The translations under genes and the position numbers were made by a program. Of a stretch of 64,000 nt of DNA, positions 9,355 to 18,340 are shown one piece after another. Position 1 is the first letter of the stretch. Each line of letters opens with the position of its first letter. The notes under the pieces were generated by a model, which saw only the letters and a list, made by a program, of their open reading frames with translations, searched no databases and was not told the origin of the DNA. Source of the stretch: Neodidymelliopsis sp. IMI 364377 (taxonomy: Eukaryota; Ascomycota; Dothideomycetes; Pleosporales; Didymellaceae); contig JAPEUT010000030.1 in NCBI GenBank assembly GCA_027946375.1, positions 1 to 64,000 of the forward strand, written 5' to 3'.

Positions 9355-10965
9355 TCAGCCAGGCTGTGCATCCCGCACCCGCTTCAAGGCTGCCGTGGCC
9401 CTCTCGATCAGCTCGGTTTGTGTGTGCAACATCGATTCTCTGAGCTCTTCATCCTCGATGTTTTGGATCTCCTTGTGCTGGTCTTGTAGTGTCTTCAGCC
9501 TGTCGGATAGGTTCGAGATACCGTCTGCTTTGATCTTCTCGAACTCTTGATCCAATGCCAGTGCCTCGGCTTCAAGTCGCTGGAGTTCGTCTGCGCCGCT
9601 TGCTTCATTGCATTTGGCGAGGTACTTGTCGAAGAACTGGTTGAAGTCTGCGCAGAGCCGGGTCTCCCAGATGGGATTGCTGTTGCGGGCATCTTCGCAT
9701 GCCTTCCACATGCCGATGGCCACACCATATGGTACGCCCGAGAGATCGGCAGACGTGACACTCACGCCTGCATCCTGGATGTTGAAGCCTTGGCCGGTGT
9801 AATAGTACCCACCACCGGCTCGACAGAGGAGCTCTTCTCCAATCTGGCATTCCTGGTACGAGATGGGATAGGCCACGACGTAGGACTCGAAGCGGAAGAC
9901 TGGAACGCGTTCCTCATCTCGGAACAGCAGCCTGCAGACATGGTCAAACAGCTCCATCAGCCAGCTGCTCGAGTCCGTGTCGTGCTCCCGGGTGCGCCTA
10001 GCAAAGTCCTTGGTGTAGCCAAAGTACTTGAGAGTACGGGCGAACGGCAGGTCTTGTGCAGCGCTCCCAGGAGGGACCTGTCCATCCAGAACCTGAGACA
10101 GTGCAGCGACGAACGTCAACAGCTGCTCTGCTCGAAGATCTTTGCCTTTGAGGTAGTAATGCCGGCCAGCCGCGATATCTGCCTCTGTGGAGGTTGTGGG
10201 CCTGGTCTGGTTGTCGATCTCGGCACAGACCTTGTCGTTGGCCCTAAGCCCCGAGACGTACTTGCGCAGATATTCCAGGGCCTGCCGAAGCTGCTTGGGT
10301 GTTGGCGAAAGCCCATCCTTGTCATGGAAGATTCGGACGTAGATGACAGGCGTGAACGTGAGGACTTGTTGTCGTGTCACCCAGTAGCTGATCTTGGCTG
10401 TATGCCCGACTTTGAGGAAGGCATCGAGATTTGTGCGGTCAAAGTGCTCGAATACCTCGTTGTGTTCTGGTGCGGGCACACAGATCTTGTGTGACAGGGT
10501 GCTGTCCAGTAGCGACTGGAGGATGGCGGGGGGAATGTCAGAGAGGAGTGGCACACCGGCCGTCTTCCAGGCATTCAACTCGGAAAGTGACTTGTCACTG
10601 CTGGTAACGAAGCTGTGTTGGGGTCGAACCATTTGGCATTCACCCCAGGCTGCATCAAGGATGCCCAAATAGCCGAGCTCTTCGAAGAGCAGCGCGTAGT
10701 GGAACTGGGAAGGCCGGACCCGCAGTGCTGCAATTTCTTGCTGTGTAAGGTCAACGGGCAGTTGAATCGAAGGCCGGACTGGAGCAAGCCTGACTAGGTC
10801 TTGCTGTTCTTGGGCAGGGATCCGTTGCTGGATGACCGAAGATGGAACCTCAGTCTGGCTTCGGGCATGAAAGGTTGGCTGCGAGCTGTTGCTGGTGGGC
10901 TTGCTGGTGGGTTTGCTGGTGTTTGAACGCTTAGAGCGTGATGGGTTTGTTGACTCAGATGACAT
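9355..10965 (-). CDS. Uncharacterised 536-aa protein, possible divergent GIY-YIG-like segment, C-terminal coiled coil
   Basis: Single exon. The ATG at 10965 (MSSESTNPSRSKRSN) is preferred over an upstream non-ATG extension. Residues 1-60 are Ser/Thr/Pro-rich and basic. The middle is globular, with VIYVRIFHDKDGLSP and then LKYFGYTKDFARRTREHDTD followed by YPISYQECQIGEELLCRAGG and GYYYTGQGFN. The order Tyr-x-Gly-Tyr-Thr, Arg-x3-His, then a Glu in a helix and Gly/Asn-rich end resembles the GIY-YIG nuclease core, but no clear GIY strand is visible, so this is inference. The last 90 residues (ELQRLEAEALALDQEFEKIK onward) form a coiled coil. A truncated paralogue lies at 13994-14149. Third-position composition is coding-like. 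I do not recognise the family with certainty. Confidence 0.75.
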   Translation of the reverse strand: MSSESTNPSRSKRSNTSKPTSKPTSNSSQPTFHARSQTEVPSSVIQQRIPAQEQQDLVRLAPVRPSIQLPVDLTQQEIAALRVRPSQFHYALLFEELGYLGILDAAWGECQMVRPQHSFVTSSDKSLSELNAWKTAGVPLLSDIPPAILQSLLDSTLSHKICVPAPEHNEVFEHFDRTNLDAFLKVGHTAKISYWVTRQQVLTFTPVIYVRIFHDKDGLSPTPKQLRQALEYLRKYVSGLRANDKVCAEIDNQTRPTTSTEADIAAGRHYYLKGKDLRAEQLLTFVAALSQVLDGQVPPGSAAQDLPFARTLKYFGYTKDFARRTREHDTDSSSWLMELFDHVCRLLFRDEERVPVFRFESYVVAYPISYQECQIGEELLCRAGGGYYYTGQGFNIQDAGVSVTSADLSGVPYGVAIGMWKACEDARNSNPIWETRLCADFNQFFDKYLAKCNEASGADELQRLEAEALALDQEFEKIKADGISNLSDRLKTLQDQHKEIQNIEDEELRESMLHTQTELIERATAALKRVRDAQPG

Positions 10966-11424
10966 TGCAGGTGAGCGAAGAGTAGGAAGAGGGGAGGGAG
11001 AAGAGGGGCATAAGTACCTCTCTGAGCTAGCGGGTGTCGCTCCTTCCTGCACCGACCGACGTCGCCAACCTACTGCAGCTGGTACACAGTCATTGCATAA
11101 CACCATAAGAGCGTCTCGCACAGTGAAATGTTAGCAGTCTTGGAATGACTCCAGAAGCGTCTGCATGGCAAATGATACAAGTCAAGACATGTACGGACTA
11201 CAAGGCCGTTATTGCTTGCTATAACATTTATCGTACCAAGCAGCATCGACGCCCTCCAAGCGGTGCTCGATCACCGCGTAAATGTATGACTGTGGCTCGA
11301 ACTACTAGGCAGCACAGTCCCATACTGCAATTCTCTCAAGCGTGAGGATTGATGCAGCCCTTGGGTCAGGCACCGTGACACTCTTCCTGACAGTGGACGC
11401 ATTGGCGGGTTCTTGCGCACAAAA
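10966..11424. other. Upstream region of the 536-aa gene
   Basis: It contains the promoter and 5' UTR of the 536-aa gene. The frame stays open for 52 codons upstream of the chosen ATG, but it is only entered at a non-ATG codon. No other gene was recognised. Confidence 0.4.
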
Positions 11425-11960
11425 CCCCCATACTGCTCCTCGTCAACAACTCCAAGAAAGGACAATACTCGACAAAGTCTCTCGGTGACCAGATCAAGAA
11501 GATTGCTTCCGGTCCGACTGCCCTGATGGAGAGCACTACAGGGAAGGGCGGAAAGAAAAGCAAGCTCCAAGAAGCTGCTCAGTGACCAGATCGAGAAGAC
11601 GGAAGAGCGCGCAGCAGGTGGGCGGAAAGAAGATCAGTAACCAGATCAAGAAGAATACTTGTCTGAAAATGAAGGGGGAGAAGGCTGCAGAGAGGAGCGG
11701 AAAGGGGACAAAGGACAAGTTCAACAAGCTGCGTGAGACACCCACCACTCCTCGTTAACAACTCCAAGAAGGGGTAGTACTCGCTGTTTCAGGAGTTCAT
11801 CTCGGGACACTTGAAAGAGCTGCTCAGTGACCAGATCAAGAGGGTTGCTTCTTGTCCGAGCAACAAAAAGATGAAGGAGAGGGAGGCTGTTTGTCTGAGC
11901 ACTCCAAGTAACGAGAAGATGAAGCAGGGGAAGGCTGCAGATAGGAGCCGAATGAAGACC
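11425..11960. repeat. Two diverged tandem copies of a former coding segment
   Basis: Copy A begins near 11434 with ctcctcgtcaacaactccaa; copy B begins near 11752 with ctcctcgttaacaactccaa, about 318 bp later. Both go on to a variant of cagtgaccagatcaagaag, which occurs four times (near 11487, 11579, 11637 and 11825). Conceptual translation on the plus strand gives LLVNNSKKG and DQIKKIAS in copy A and LLVNNSKKG, a stop, then LLSDQIKRVAS in copy B. This looks like a decayed coding repeat rather than a gene. The parent family is not recognised. Confidence 0.6.
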
Positions 11961-12089
11961 GCGGCAAAGGACTGGACGATATAAGGGATGTTGGGGATGA
12001 AGTGTTGAAGTTTCCTGGAGTGACAGTTAGCGGATGTCCGACATGCACCTGACAGTTTGGAAGTTGAGGTCCGAGCGCGTCAGCTAGCC

Positions 12090-12465
12090 GGTCGCGCGCC
12101 GACAAAAAATAATCACGCCGGAGGAAAAGTGAAGACCAACGGTAATCTCAATCGCTAAGCAGTGTATTGCGCTGCATTTATCGTGTCAAAATGAAGCCCA
12201 TGCATGTATCCAATATTTAATTGTGACCGTGCTGGCTTGGTGATTAAAATTCGGTCGTGTTGGCATGCAGCCGGTAGTCGCGCCGGCGAAAAATGGTCGC
12301 GCCGACAGAAATTCACTGCGCCGGGGGAAAACCAGATCATGACGAAGACTCTGATCATTAAGCGATGTGCTGCACTGCATTTGTCGAGTCACAATGAAGC
12401 CTACACAAGTATTTAATGTCTAAATTTGATTGTGTTGACCGCAGTATTAAAGTCGGTGAGCTATT
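12090..12465. repeat. Diverged direct duplication of about 200 bp
   Basis: Unit 1 (about 12090-12262) and unit 2 (about 12280-12465) share cgcgccg.c.aaaaat, then at..ttaagc.gtg, ctgcattt.tcg.gtca, aatgaagcc and a region around taaa.tcggt. Many differences are transitions, as expected after repeat-induced point mutation, though this has not been quantified. There is no ORF in either unit. Confidence 0.6.
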
Positions 12466-13044
12466 CTGGTTCGGGACGTTGACAGGAAGCCACGAGCCAG
12501 ACTTCCCCCCACAACCACTAACACACGCCGATACTTTATATCGCAACGAGCGTACACGCGGCGAGACTCTGGTTGACAGGAAAGGACAGATGCATATCTC
12601 AGCATTAAAACCCGCTGCCTATACGCAGAACGTCTTGTGTGCGCCTGATAACTTAACGACGGCCGTGTTGCCACAGGCATCTTTGCCTGCATAAAACTCC
12701 GTGGGCATTTGTGTCAAGCAGTCCGAGCAGTATCCTGTTCTTGAAGCCACAGCTTGAAAGCAGATTTTTTTCGCTTTCACACCCTGCCATCAAATCTAAA
12801 TAAGCTCACTCAGGAGGGGACGAGTTTTCCATCGGCCGTAGTAGCCCAGCAGTCAAAGATGCAGGCACGTGTTTCAACCACTATGGCTGCCCTGTGGCGC
12901 GCCAATGAGGAGCAGGCGTGGCTCTCGATAAAAACTGACGCTGCGGCTGCCCAGGAGAAGTATGAAGAGAGCCGGTATGAGCTTGCGGTTGGTGAGCATT
13001 GTTGACGGGTTTTCTATACGTGTTGCAACTGCTCAAACGTCGCC
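12466..13044. other. Intergenic, possible coding relic near 12840-13005
   Basis: No complete gene. A short plus-strand frame near 12859-13005 reads MQARVSTTMAALWRANEEQA and is Ala/Glu-rich and helical. A partly similar nucleotide stretch occurs at 13400-13430 (gctgctgacgct, agaagtat). It is probably a relic of a coiled-coil segment, and I would not call a gene. Confidence 0.35.
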
Positions 13045-13240
13045 GAAGACGTCGACATGCGATGGAGACTTGATCGATTGACGCCGGGGGTTAGAGCTGA
13101 TCGGCATAGGAGAGATCCAGCGCGTTCCATTGATGTAAGCTTCCCAAGCACTCTCGACGGCGGAACAAACGCTGACATTGAAGGCTGGAGCTCCTTAGTC
13201 GAGTTGGAGCAACCCATCCACCCGTGAGCGAGTTGGTGGC
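13045..13240. repeat. Repeat module, copy 3 (short form)
   Basis: It begins with gcgatggagacttgatcgat, as in copies 1 and 2. After an unrelated 90-bp stretch it resumes at 13157 with cggaacaaacgctgacattg, aaggctggagctccttagtc, gagttggagcaacccatcca and gtgagcgagttgg. The last part matches copy 1 closely over about 80 bp. Unlike copies 1 and 2, it lacks the internal minisatellite, and no intact gene is seen beyond it. Confidence 0.75.
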
Positions 13241-13497
13241 TGACGTGGTCTCAGGACCCAGTCACTTCGCTGTTGCTCGGTGCCCTTGTTCTTGCCCTTG
13301 CTCTTGCCTTTGCCAACACCCGCAGATGGAGCCCTGGATGATGAGGCAGCATTGTTGACGGGCAGTGTTGAGGCTGGTTTCTTGGTTGACCGTTGCTGCT
13401 GACGCTACAGCTGACCGCGAGAAGTATAACGAGCCTTGGGTCGTGAACGGACCAAACCATGCGAAGCAGGGAAGCAAAACACTTAAGGCTCAGAAAG

Positions 13498-13580
13498 AGG
13501 TAGGTGTATATAGAGGTAGGTGTATATAGAGGTAGGCGTATATAGAGGTAGGAGTATAGAGAGGCAGGCATATATAGAGA
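13498..13580. repeat. Minisatellite, 16-bp unit, about five copies
   Basis: The unit aggtaggtgtatatag is repeated with small changes (aggtaggcgtatatag, aggtaggagtatagag, aggcaggcatatatag). The array lies between decayed repeat segments and has no coding role. Confidence 0.85.
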
Positions 13581-13619
13581 TGGTGTTTGTTACGGAGAAG
13601 TGTTTGTCACGCGAATGAT

Positions 13620-13700
13620 CACACCTTAGCACTAGCATGCTTGCTTCGTCCATTGTTGATGATGTTGAGACTGGTTTCTTGGCTGACCGCTGCTGTTGAG
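13620..13700. repeat. Duplicate of the segment at about 13350-13425
   Basis: The word ttgaggctggtttcttggtt with gaccgttgctgctga, near 13366-13400, recurs as ttgagactggtttcttggct with gaccgctgctgttga near 13667-13700, about 300 bp away. The two are diverged, mostly by transitions. This is a relic of a local duplication, with no ORF. Confidence 0.5.
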
Positions 13701-13777
13701 GCGTCGTCGAGCGGCATAGGAGGCCCCTAGAGCTCTCTCCTCAAATAAGTCTCCAGATGTCGTCGACGTGATTGACG

Positions 13778-13990
13778 GTTCAGCCACAGCCCGGCACTGC
13801 GTGGAGATCTCTGTTCAGTGGGTATATTTGTCCAGTCCGCTCTGTGGAGATCTCCTTGGTATCCATCGCCGGCAGGAGGCATGATTCAGTCATAACCCAG
13901 TACTGCGTGGAGATCCCTGCCCGACTGGCGATCTTTGGCGGTAGGAAGTACGGTTCAGTCACGGCTCCGTGGAGATCTCTGTCCAATCCA
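13778..13990. repeat. Degenerate direct repeats around a gtggagatctctgt core
   Basis: Four copies of a motif with the core (c)tgcgtggagatctctgt, near 13798, 13843, 13904 and 13969. Three are preceded by ggttcagtcac or a variant of it, and two by cc.g.actgcgtgg. Spacing is about 45-65 bp. The array stops where the truncated paralogue of the 536-aa gene begins (13994). Confidence 0.6.
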
Positions 13991-13993
13991 CTT

Positions 13994-14149
13994 TAGCACC
14001 GTCTGCTTTGATCTTCTCGAACTCTTGATCCCTGTGTCTCGGCGTCAAGTCGCTGAAGTTCGTCTGCGCCGCTTGCTTGGTTGCATTTGGCAAGGTACTT
14101 GTCGAAGAACTGGTTGAGGTCTGCGCAGAGCCGGGTCTCCCAGATGGGC
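13994..14149 (-). pseudogene. Truncated paralogue of the 536-aa gene
   Basis: This 156-bp stretch matches 9523-9676 of the 536-aa gene on the same strand, apart from a few substitutions and a deletion of about nine bases next to gaactcttgatcc. It encodes PIWETRLCADLNQFFDKYLA, then KCNQASGADELQRLDAET, against PIWETRLCADFNQFFDKYLA, KCNEASGADELQRLEAEA in the full gene. Similarity ends abruptly on both sides, so it is a fragment and not expressed as a full protein. Confidence 0.85.
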
Positions 14150-14579
14150 AGAGTACGCCGACGAGCACTCCACAAGATGCTACCACTCGTATCCAGCCTT
14201 CGTATAAGCTGAACACCGAGGCACTTCCATGGCTTCCTTCGAGGTGGGCGGGCTTGCGTGGCAGGGTCGACCTTCCCAGGGCCGCTGGCCTTGCCGCAAC
14301 CGGGCACGTGCGCAGGACTCGCAAACAAAAGCGATTTTTAATACCGCAACGAATACGGCATCCTGGCGCTCGACAATAATCGGAGTTGATACAGGATGTG
14401 CTGCAGATAATGTCAGATGAGTTGTACACCGAGACCTCGTCAGTGTGATGAGGAATTAAAAATCGGAGTTCACGATACAGGTTGTCGTGCATGGCAAGGC
14501 CGAGCCGCTAGCCTTCCCCACGATCGGGCACGTGCACAGGAGCAGCAGATGTCAGCGATTTTTAATACTGCATCTCGAC
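14150..14579. repeat. Intergenic with a diverged short duplication
   Basis: A segment near 14300-14352 (gggcacgtgcgcaggactc through gcgatttttaatacc) is echoed near 14523-14570 (gggcacgtgcacaggagc through gcgatttttaatact). No ORF is credible. It lies between the truncated paralogue and the transposon remnant. Confidence 0.45.
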
Positions 14580-14660
14580 ACTAAGCTCGGCCACCTACTT
14601 TTCGGCCACATATAGTTTTCGGCCACCTCACCAAAATAAGCCACACTGTTTTGAGTTGCG
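14580..14660. repeat. Terminal or subterminal repeats of the transposon remnant
   Basis: Three closely spaced copies of cggccac, with ttttcggccac complete in two of them, lie at 14588-14630 just beyond the transposase stop. Such short direct repeats commonly sit at the ends of Fot1/Pogo-type elements. The opposite end was not found, so no terminal inverted repeat can be proven. Confidence 0.35.
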
Positions 14661-14679
14661 ATTTCTCAAGCAACAACCA

Positions 14680-15330
14680 TTATATTTGCCACTGCGTACA
14701 CATAGATTTGAGCCCTAGTGCTGCTGCTGCTGCCGCTGCTTCCTGAGCTACTTTTTGTGGTGTTGAGGTAGCTCTCTCTGCCTGTGTAGCCGCTGCGCTG
14801 TTGACGGCAGCCATGATTGTATCTATCGTACTAAAGCGTGAGTTTGGGTCAGGTTGTACACGCTTTCTTACGTGTGTGATTGTAGTACTATCTAGTTGAT
14901 ATTTAAGTTGTTGGTTTTTAATTTGAAGCCTCGCTGCTCTGGTGTTTGCCTCTGCAAGAGCCTTGCCTGCTTTACCTAGCACTAGGTGGGTGCTTTAGGA
15001 GAGAGATTCTGACTGTAAAAGCTGTTGCTGAGCTCGGTGTAGTGCCTGAGCACTCTTGGGGGTCGAAAAGATCACCTCTGAGGCCTCTGTAACCTGAGTA
15101 TTTGGAGGTGGTGTTACTGGCTGGCCAGTAACCTGAGATGACGATAGTACAAGCTCAGGGTTGTATGGGCAGAGACCTGTAGCCCGCTACCCGGCACGTA
15201 TAACACGCTTAGATAATCCTTCTTCTCGGGCTAAGTTATATGAGGTTACAAAGCGCTCTTTCTTAACACGTCTTCCTTCTCTCACCAAACCATCTCCGTA
15301 CAAACGAGCGTTTTCACACTGGTGAGAGGC
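14680..15330 (-). pseudogene. Decayed Fot1/Pogo-type DDE transposase, C-terminal part
   Basis: Reading the minus strand in one frame gives NARLYGDGLVREGRRVKKER, FVTSYNLAREEGLSKRVIRA, G-stop-RATGLCPYNPELVL, then STPKSAQALHRAQQQLLQSE, SLS-stop-STHLVLGKAGKAL and a coiled-coil/basic tail with HVRKRVQPDPNSRFSTID, ending at 14680. The pattern G(W/F)RATGL.P.NP..VL followed by a helical tail and KRVQP.P. is typical of the C-terminus of Fot1/Pogo (Tc1-mariner) transposases. Two in-frame stops are present; the first replaces an expected Trp (TGG to TAG), as RIP could produce. The catalytic DDE domain is missing, so the element is inactive. Confidence 0.72.
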
Positions 15331-15339
15331 GACCAGCTG

Positions 15340-16079
15340 CCCAGTGCAGTCGAGCAATGCGTGTCACAAAGCTTGGGCCTGTCGAAAGAGTTGGGAGATG
15401 GAAGTGTACACTGATTGGCATCAACCTACATGGCCGAGTACGGTCTCAATCTCAGCCTACGCATCCTTCGAACCACAGCTACTGCCGCACCGACACTCGA
15501 ACCGTTTGAAACCGATCTGTTGTAGTCTTGTGGAGTCTGGGATACCATCTCTCAAGTCGTTCTGGAGGCTTTCAATGGAGTTCTCGTGACGCTGGACGGA
15601 GAGGAAGTCGTAAACGATACGGAAGACTTGCTGGCGGGCGAGTTCCGCCAATTGTCTTCCTGTGTCTTTGTGTATCCAATCCGTCTTTCTCGAAGCTCGT
15701 CACACGACCCATCGATACTGTGACCTGAAACCACAGCAGCCAGAGATACCTGACTATTACTTCGACCTTGGACTTGACCAAAATGCTACAGCTGGTGGGG
15801 CCTCGATAAGCAAATTCGTACCGAATACAACACACACCAGTCTCGACTGGATGAAACTCACCCCGAAGATCTAAGATAATGAACAAGAATCAGGATGCTC
15901 CAGTCAGTAGGGGCCAGAGCGCGGAGGAGCCGTGCCGAGTGCACAACTGCACTTCATACACGCGCTGTGAGCGAAGGATAAGGAACAAGAATCAGACTGT
16001 AGATATTGTATTTGAGGTCGCCCTCGTTGCATACCACATCATCGGCGCCAAACGCTCCTCAACAGCTGCCCAGTCGCCG
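15340..16079. other. Unassigned stretch, one weak helical ORF
   Basis: On the minus strand about 195 nt (15651-15457) can read LAELARQQVFRIVYDFLSVQ then RHENSIESLQNDLRDGIPDS, which looks like genuine protein, ending in a Cys-rich RCGSSCGSKDA. It has no ATG, and no convincing upstream exon was found, so it may be an exon relic. Nothing else was recognised. Confidence 0.3.
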
Positions 16080-17041
16080 CTCACGACCCGCAAACTGCGT
16101 CCCGAACTCGCATCCGCCAACCTCTAATCACCATGCCTTCCGAAGCCTCTACCCGACAGTCAAGACGTGAGTGTGCTGTCCCTCTCTTTCCATTCAGGAC
16201 CTGCTGACACCTTTCCCCCTCAGCTACCCACACTCAACCCACTCACAACCCGTATGCGCAAACTGCGTCTCGAAATCGCACCCGCCAACCTTCTCACGAA
16301 CGATCAGACCGGCACCATTCGTCAGCTGAGAGCAGAACTACTTGAACCTGCTCACAACATGCATGCGCAAACTGCGTCTCGAAATTGCATCCTCACCAAC
16401 GATCGGGCGGGCACGATCCGCCAGCTGAGAGCAGAAATCGCAAACTGCGTCTCGAGATTTCATCCACCAATCTTCTCATCAACGACCAAGCCGGCACCAT
16501 CCGCTAACTCAAAACAGAGCTGCAAGATGCACGAGCGAAGCACAGTCAGCTCACCGCGTCTTCTGTTCAGGCAGACGCAAGCCGTGCACAAAGAGCAAGA
16601 ATACAAAGACCTAGTTGCAGAGGAAGACGTTTGTATTGTGCGACTGAAGCGAGAGCACGAGAGGATGCACATAGAGAAAGACAGGGTGACAAGGGACTCG
16701 GGGCTGCATACGATGAGGCAACACTATGCACTGAGAGAGCAAGAGTTCGAGAAGATGGAAAAGGCGATTGATCCGCCAACCTCCTCACCGACGACCAGGC
16801 CGGCTGAGAGCAGAACTGCACGATGCACGAACATGTTCACGAACTCGCATCTGCCAACCTTCTCACCATGCCCTCCGAAACCTCTATTCAAAACGATCCA
16901 CCCGACAGTCGTCTTAAGACGTGAGTCTGCTTCTACACCCAACCCACTCACAACCTGTATCCACCAACCTCCTCACCAACGACCAGGCCGGCACCATTCG
17001 CCAGCTGAGAGCAGAACTGCACGAGCCCTCGCATGCTCCTC
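16080..17041 (+). repeat. Degenerate tandem array of a coiled-coil-gene 5' segment
   Basis: At least six diverged copies on the plus strand (near 16085, 16255, 16375, 16440, 16775 and 16975) of a segment reading aaactgcgtctcgaaatcgc, ccaaccttctcac.aacgat and ggcaccattcgtcagctgag, agcagaact. The translation is KLRLEIAPANLLTND then TGTIRQLRAEL. Two copies also contain a start-like exon: ATGCCTTCCGAAGCCTC ending in agac|GTGAGTGTGCT (near 16133) and ATGCCCTCCGAAACCTC ending in agac|GTGAGTCTGCT (near 16868), with a conserved splice donor. A 374-codon frame runs through the array but mixes frames of the repeats, so I treat it as a relic. Confidence 0.55.
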
Positions 17042-17852
17042 AACGACTGCAATGTTATCTGAGTCATCACAAGCTTCTTATCCTCATGGCCACATTCGCC
17101 CGCATCGTCTTGACCAACGCTCTCGATCTGACTGTACGTTGACGAGCTCGGTCGTCATCAACGCGGCCTGTAGCGCTCGACCCATACACAGGTTCGTTAC
17201 TAGGTCAGTGGAGAATGGTCAGTGTGCAGCCCATCGATATCTATACATAAACGGTGATCCATCCAGACTCTCTTCTCAGGTAGAACAATGAATCAATGGA
17301 ATTGTATCAACGCAAGCTCTCCTCTGGTTCCATAAAGTCTAACGATTCCACCGTCAACATAGTGTGAGCCTGCTGTACGACAACAAGGATAGCGTACAAA
17401 AGATCGACTCCAGGAGTATCAACCGGTCTAGGCGGCGGCCGGTGTCCTAATGAAACGTCGCCGCATTGTTCACCCCGGTTTTGGAGATAAACATATGATC
17501 ATGGAGATATTCAAGCTGGAAAGGAAAGCCAATCACGAACCCGCGAGCAGCTACAAGAGCTTCAACAGATTCACAAGAATACGAAAAACAACTAGGGTTG
17601 TCCGAGCCGCCCTACATGAGCAACGTATCACCCGGATCTGCGCCTCTTCTCAAGTGAAAGTAACTCAATATGAGTCAGTGATACAAGTGAAGGTGCAGAC
17701 GGGTTCTTGGTGCTTCTATCACTTTCGTCACTACCGGAGCTGCGCTATCTTCCTTCTTTCACGTTTTCACTACAACTCTTTTAGTTTCTCTACACCGGCA
17801 TCGTAACGCTGACACCACTGACACCGCAACACGCCATCGGTTATACAGACTC
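17042..17852. other. Intergenic: nothing recognised
   Basis: About 800 bp between the repeat array and the coiled-coil gene. Short ORFs only. The right end should hold the promoter and 5' UTR of the coiled-coil gene. Confidence 0.4.
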
Positions 17853-18340
17853 ATGGTAAGTTGAGTGAGGCGGTAGCAATAAGACGCATGCTGACCAGGT
17901 AGATGAACCGCAATGACAGCAGCCAGTCTACGAACGAGCTATCGCCGACCTCTTCCCAACTACAAGACCTCTTTGTTGAAATGCAGGCACTCATTCAGGA
18001 AAAGGAGTATTGGGACCGCCGATATCATGCCAGCGAGGAAACCAAGCGCATATGCGAGGAGGAGATACGCAAGATGACCGCCGAGTCTCAAGAGATGGTT
18101 GCAGGCATCGAAAAGATCGAACAGGACATACAAGAAGAGCAGCGTCTCACGGCGGAGATTAAGGAAGCAACCAAGAAGCTCTCCAAAGAGCTCCAACGGG
18201 CCAAGTCAGAGGAAGCTGAACTTCTCAACGCAGCCGAAGACAACAAGACCAAACTCCATCGCATGAAGCTGCTCGCCAACATGGTCGAAGAGCGACTGGA
18301 AGCACAGAAACTCAAGCTTTCTCGACACTCAGCGTCTTGA
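17853..18340 (+). CDS. Small coiled-coil protein, ATG-only first exon
   Basis: Unrecognised protein of 145-146 aa. The main exon (17903-18340) reads MNRNDSSQSTNELSPTSSQL, then an almost unbroken heptad-rich region (QALIQEKEYWDRRYHASEET through MVEERLEAQKLKL), so the protein is one long coiled coil. Immediately upstream, the ATG at 17853-17855 is followed directly by GTAAGT. Intron 17856-17902 (47 nt) ends with CTGACCAGGTAG before a second ATG. Translation may therefore start at a first exon that contributes only ATG, or simply at 17903. The neighbouring decayed arrays at 16080-17041 encode related helical segments, so this may be the surviving member of a local family. Function unknown. Confidence 0.65.

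Noticed and set aside
16167..17291. 374-codon plus-strand ORF
   Set aside because: It does run through the tandem array without a stop, but it switches between repeat frames, so the protein has no consistent repeat and looks accidental.
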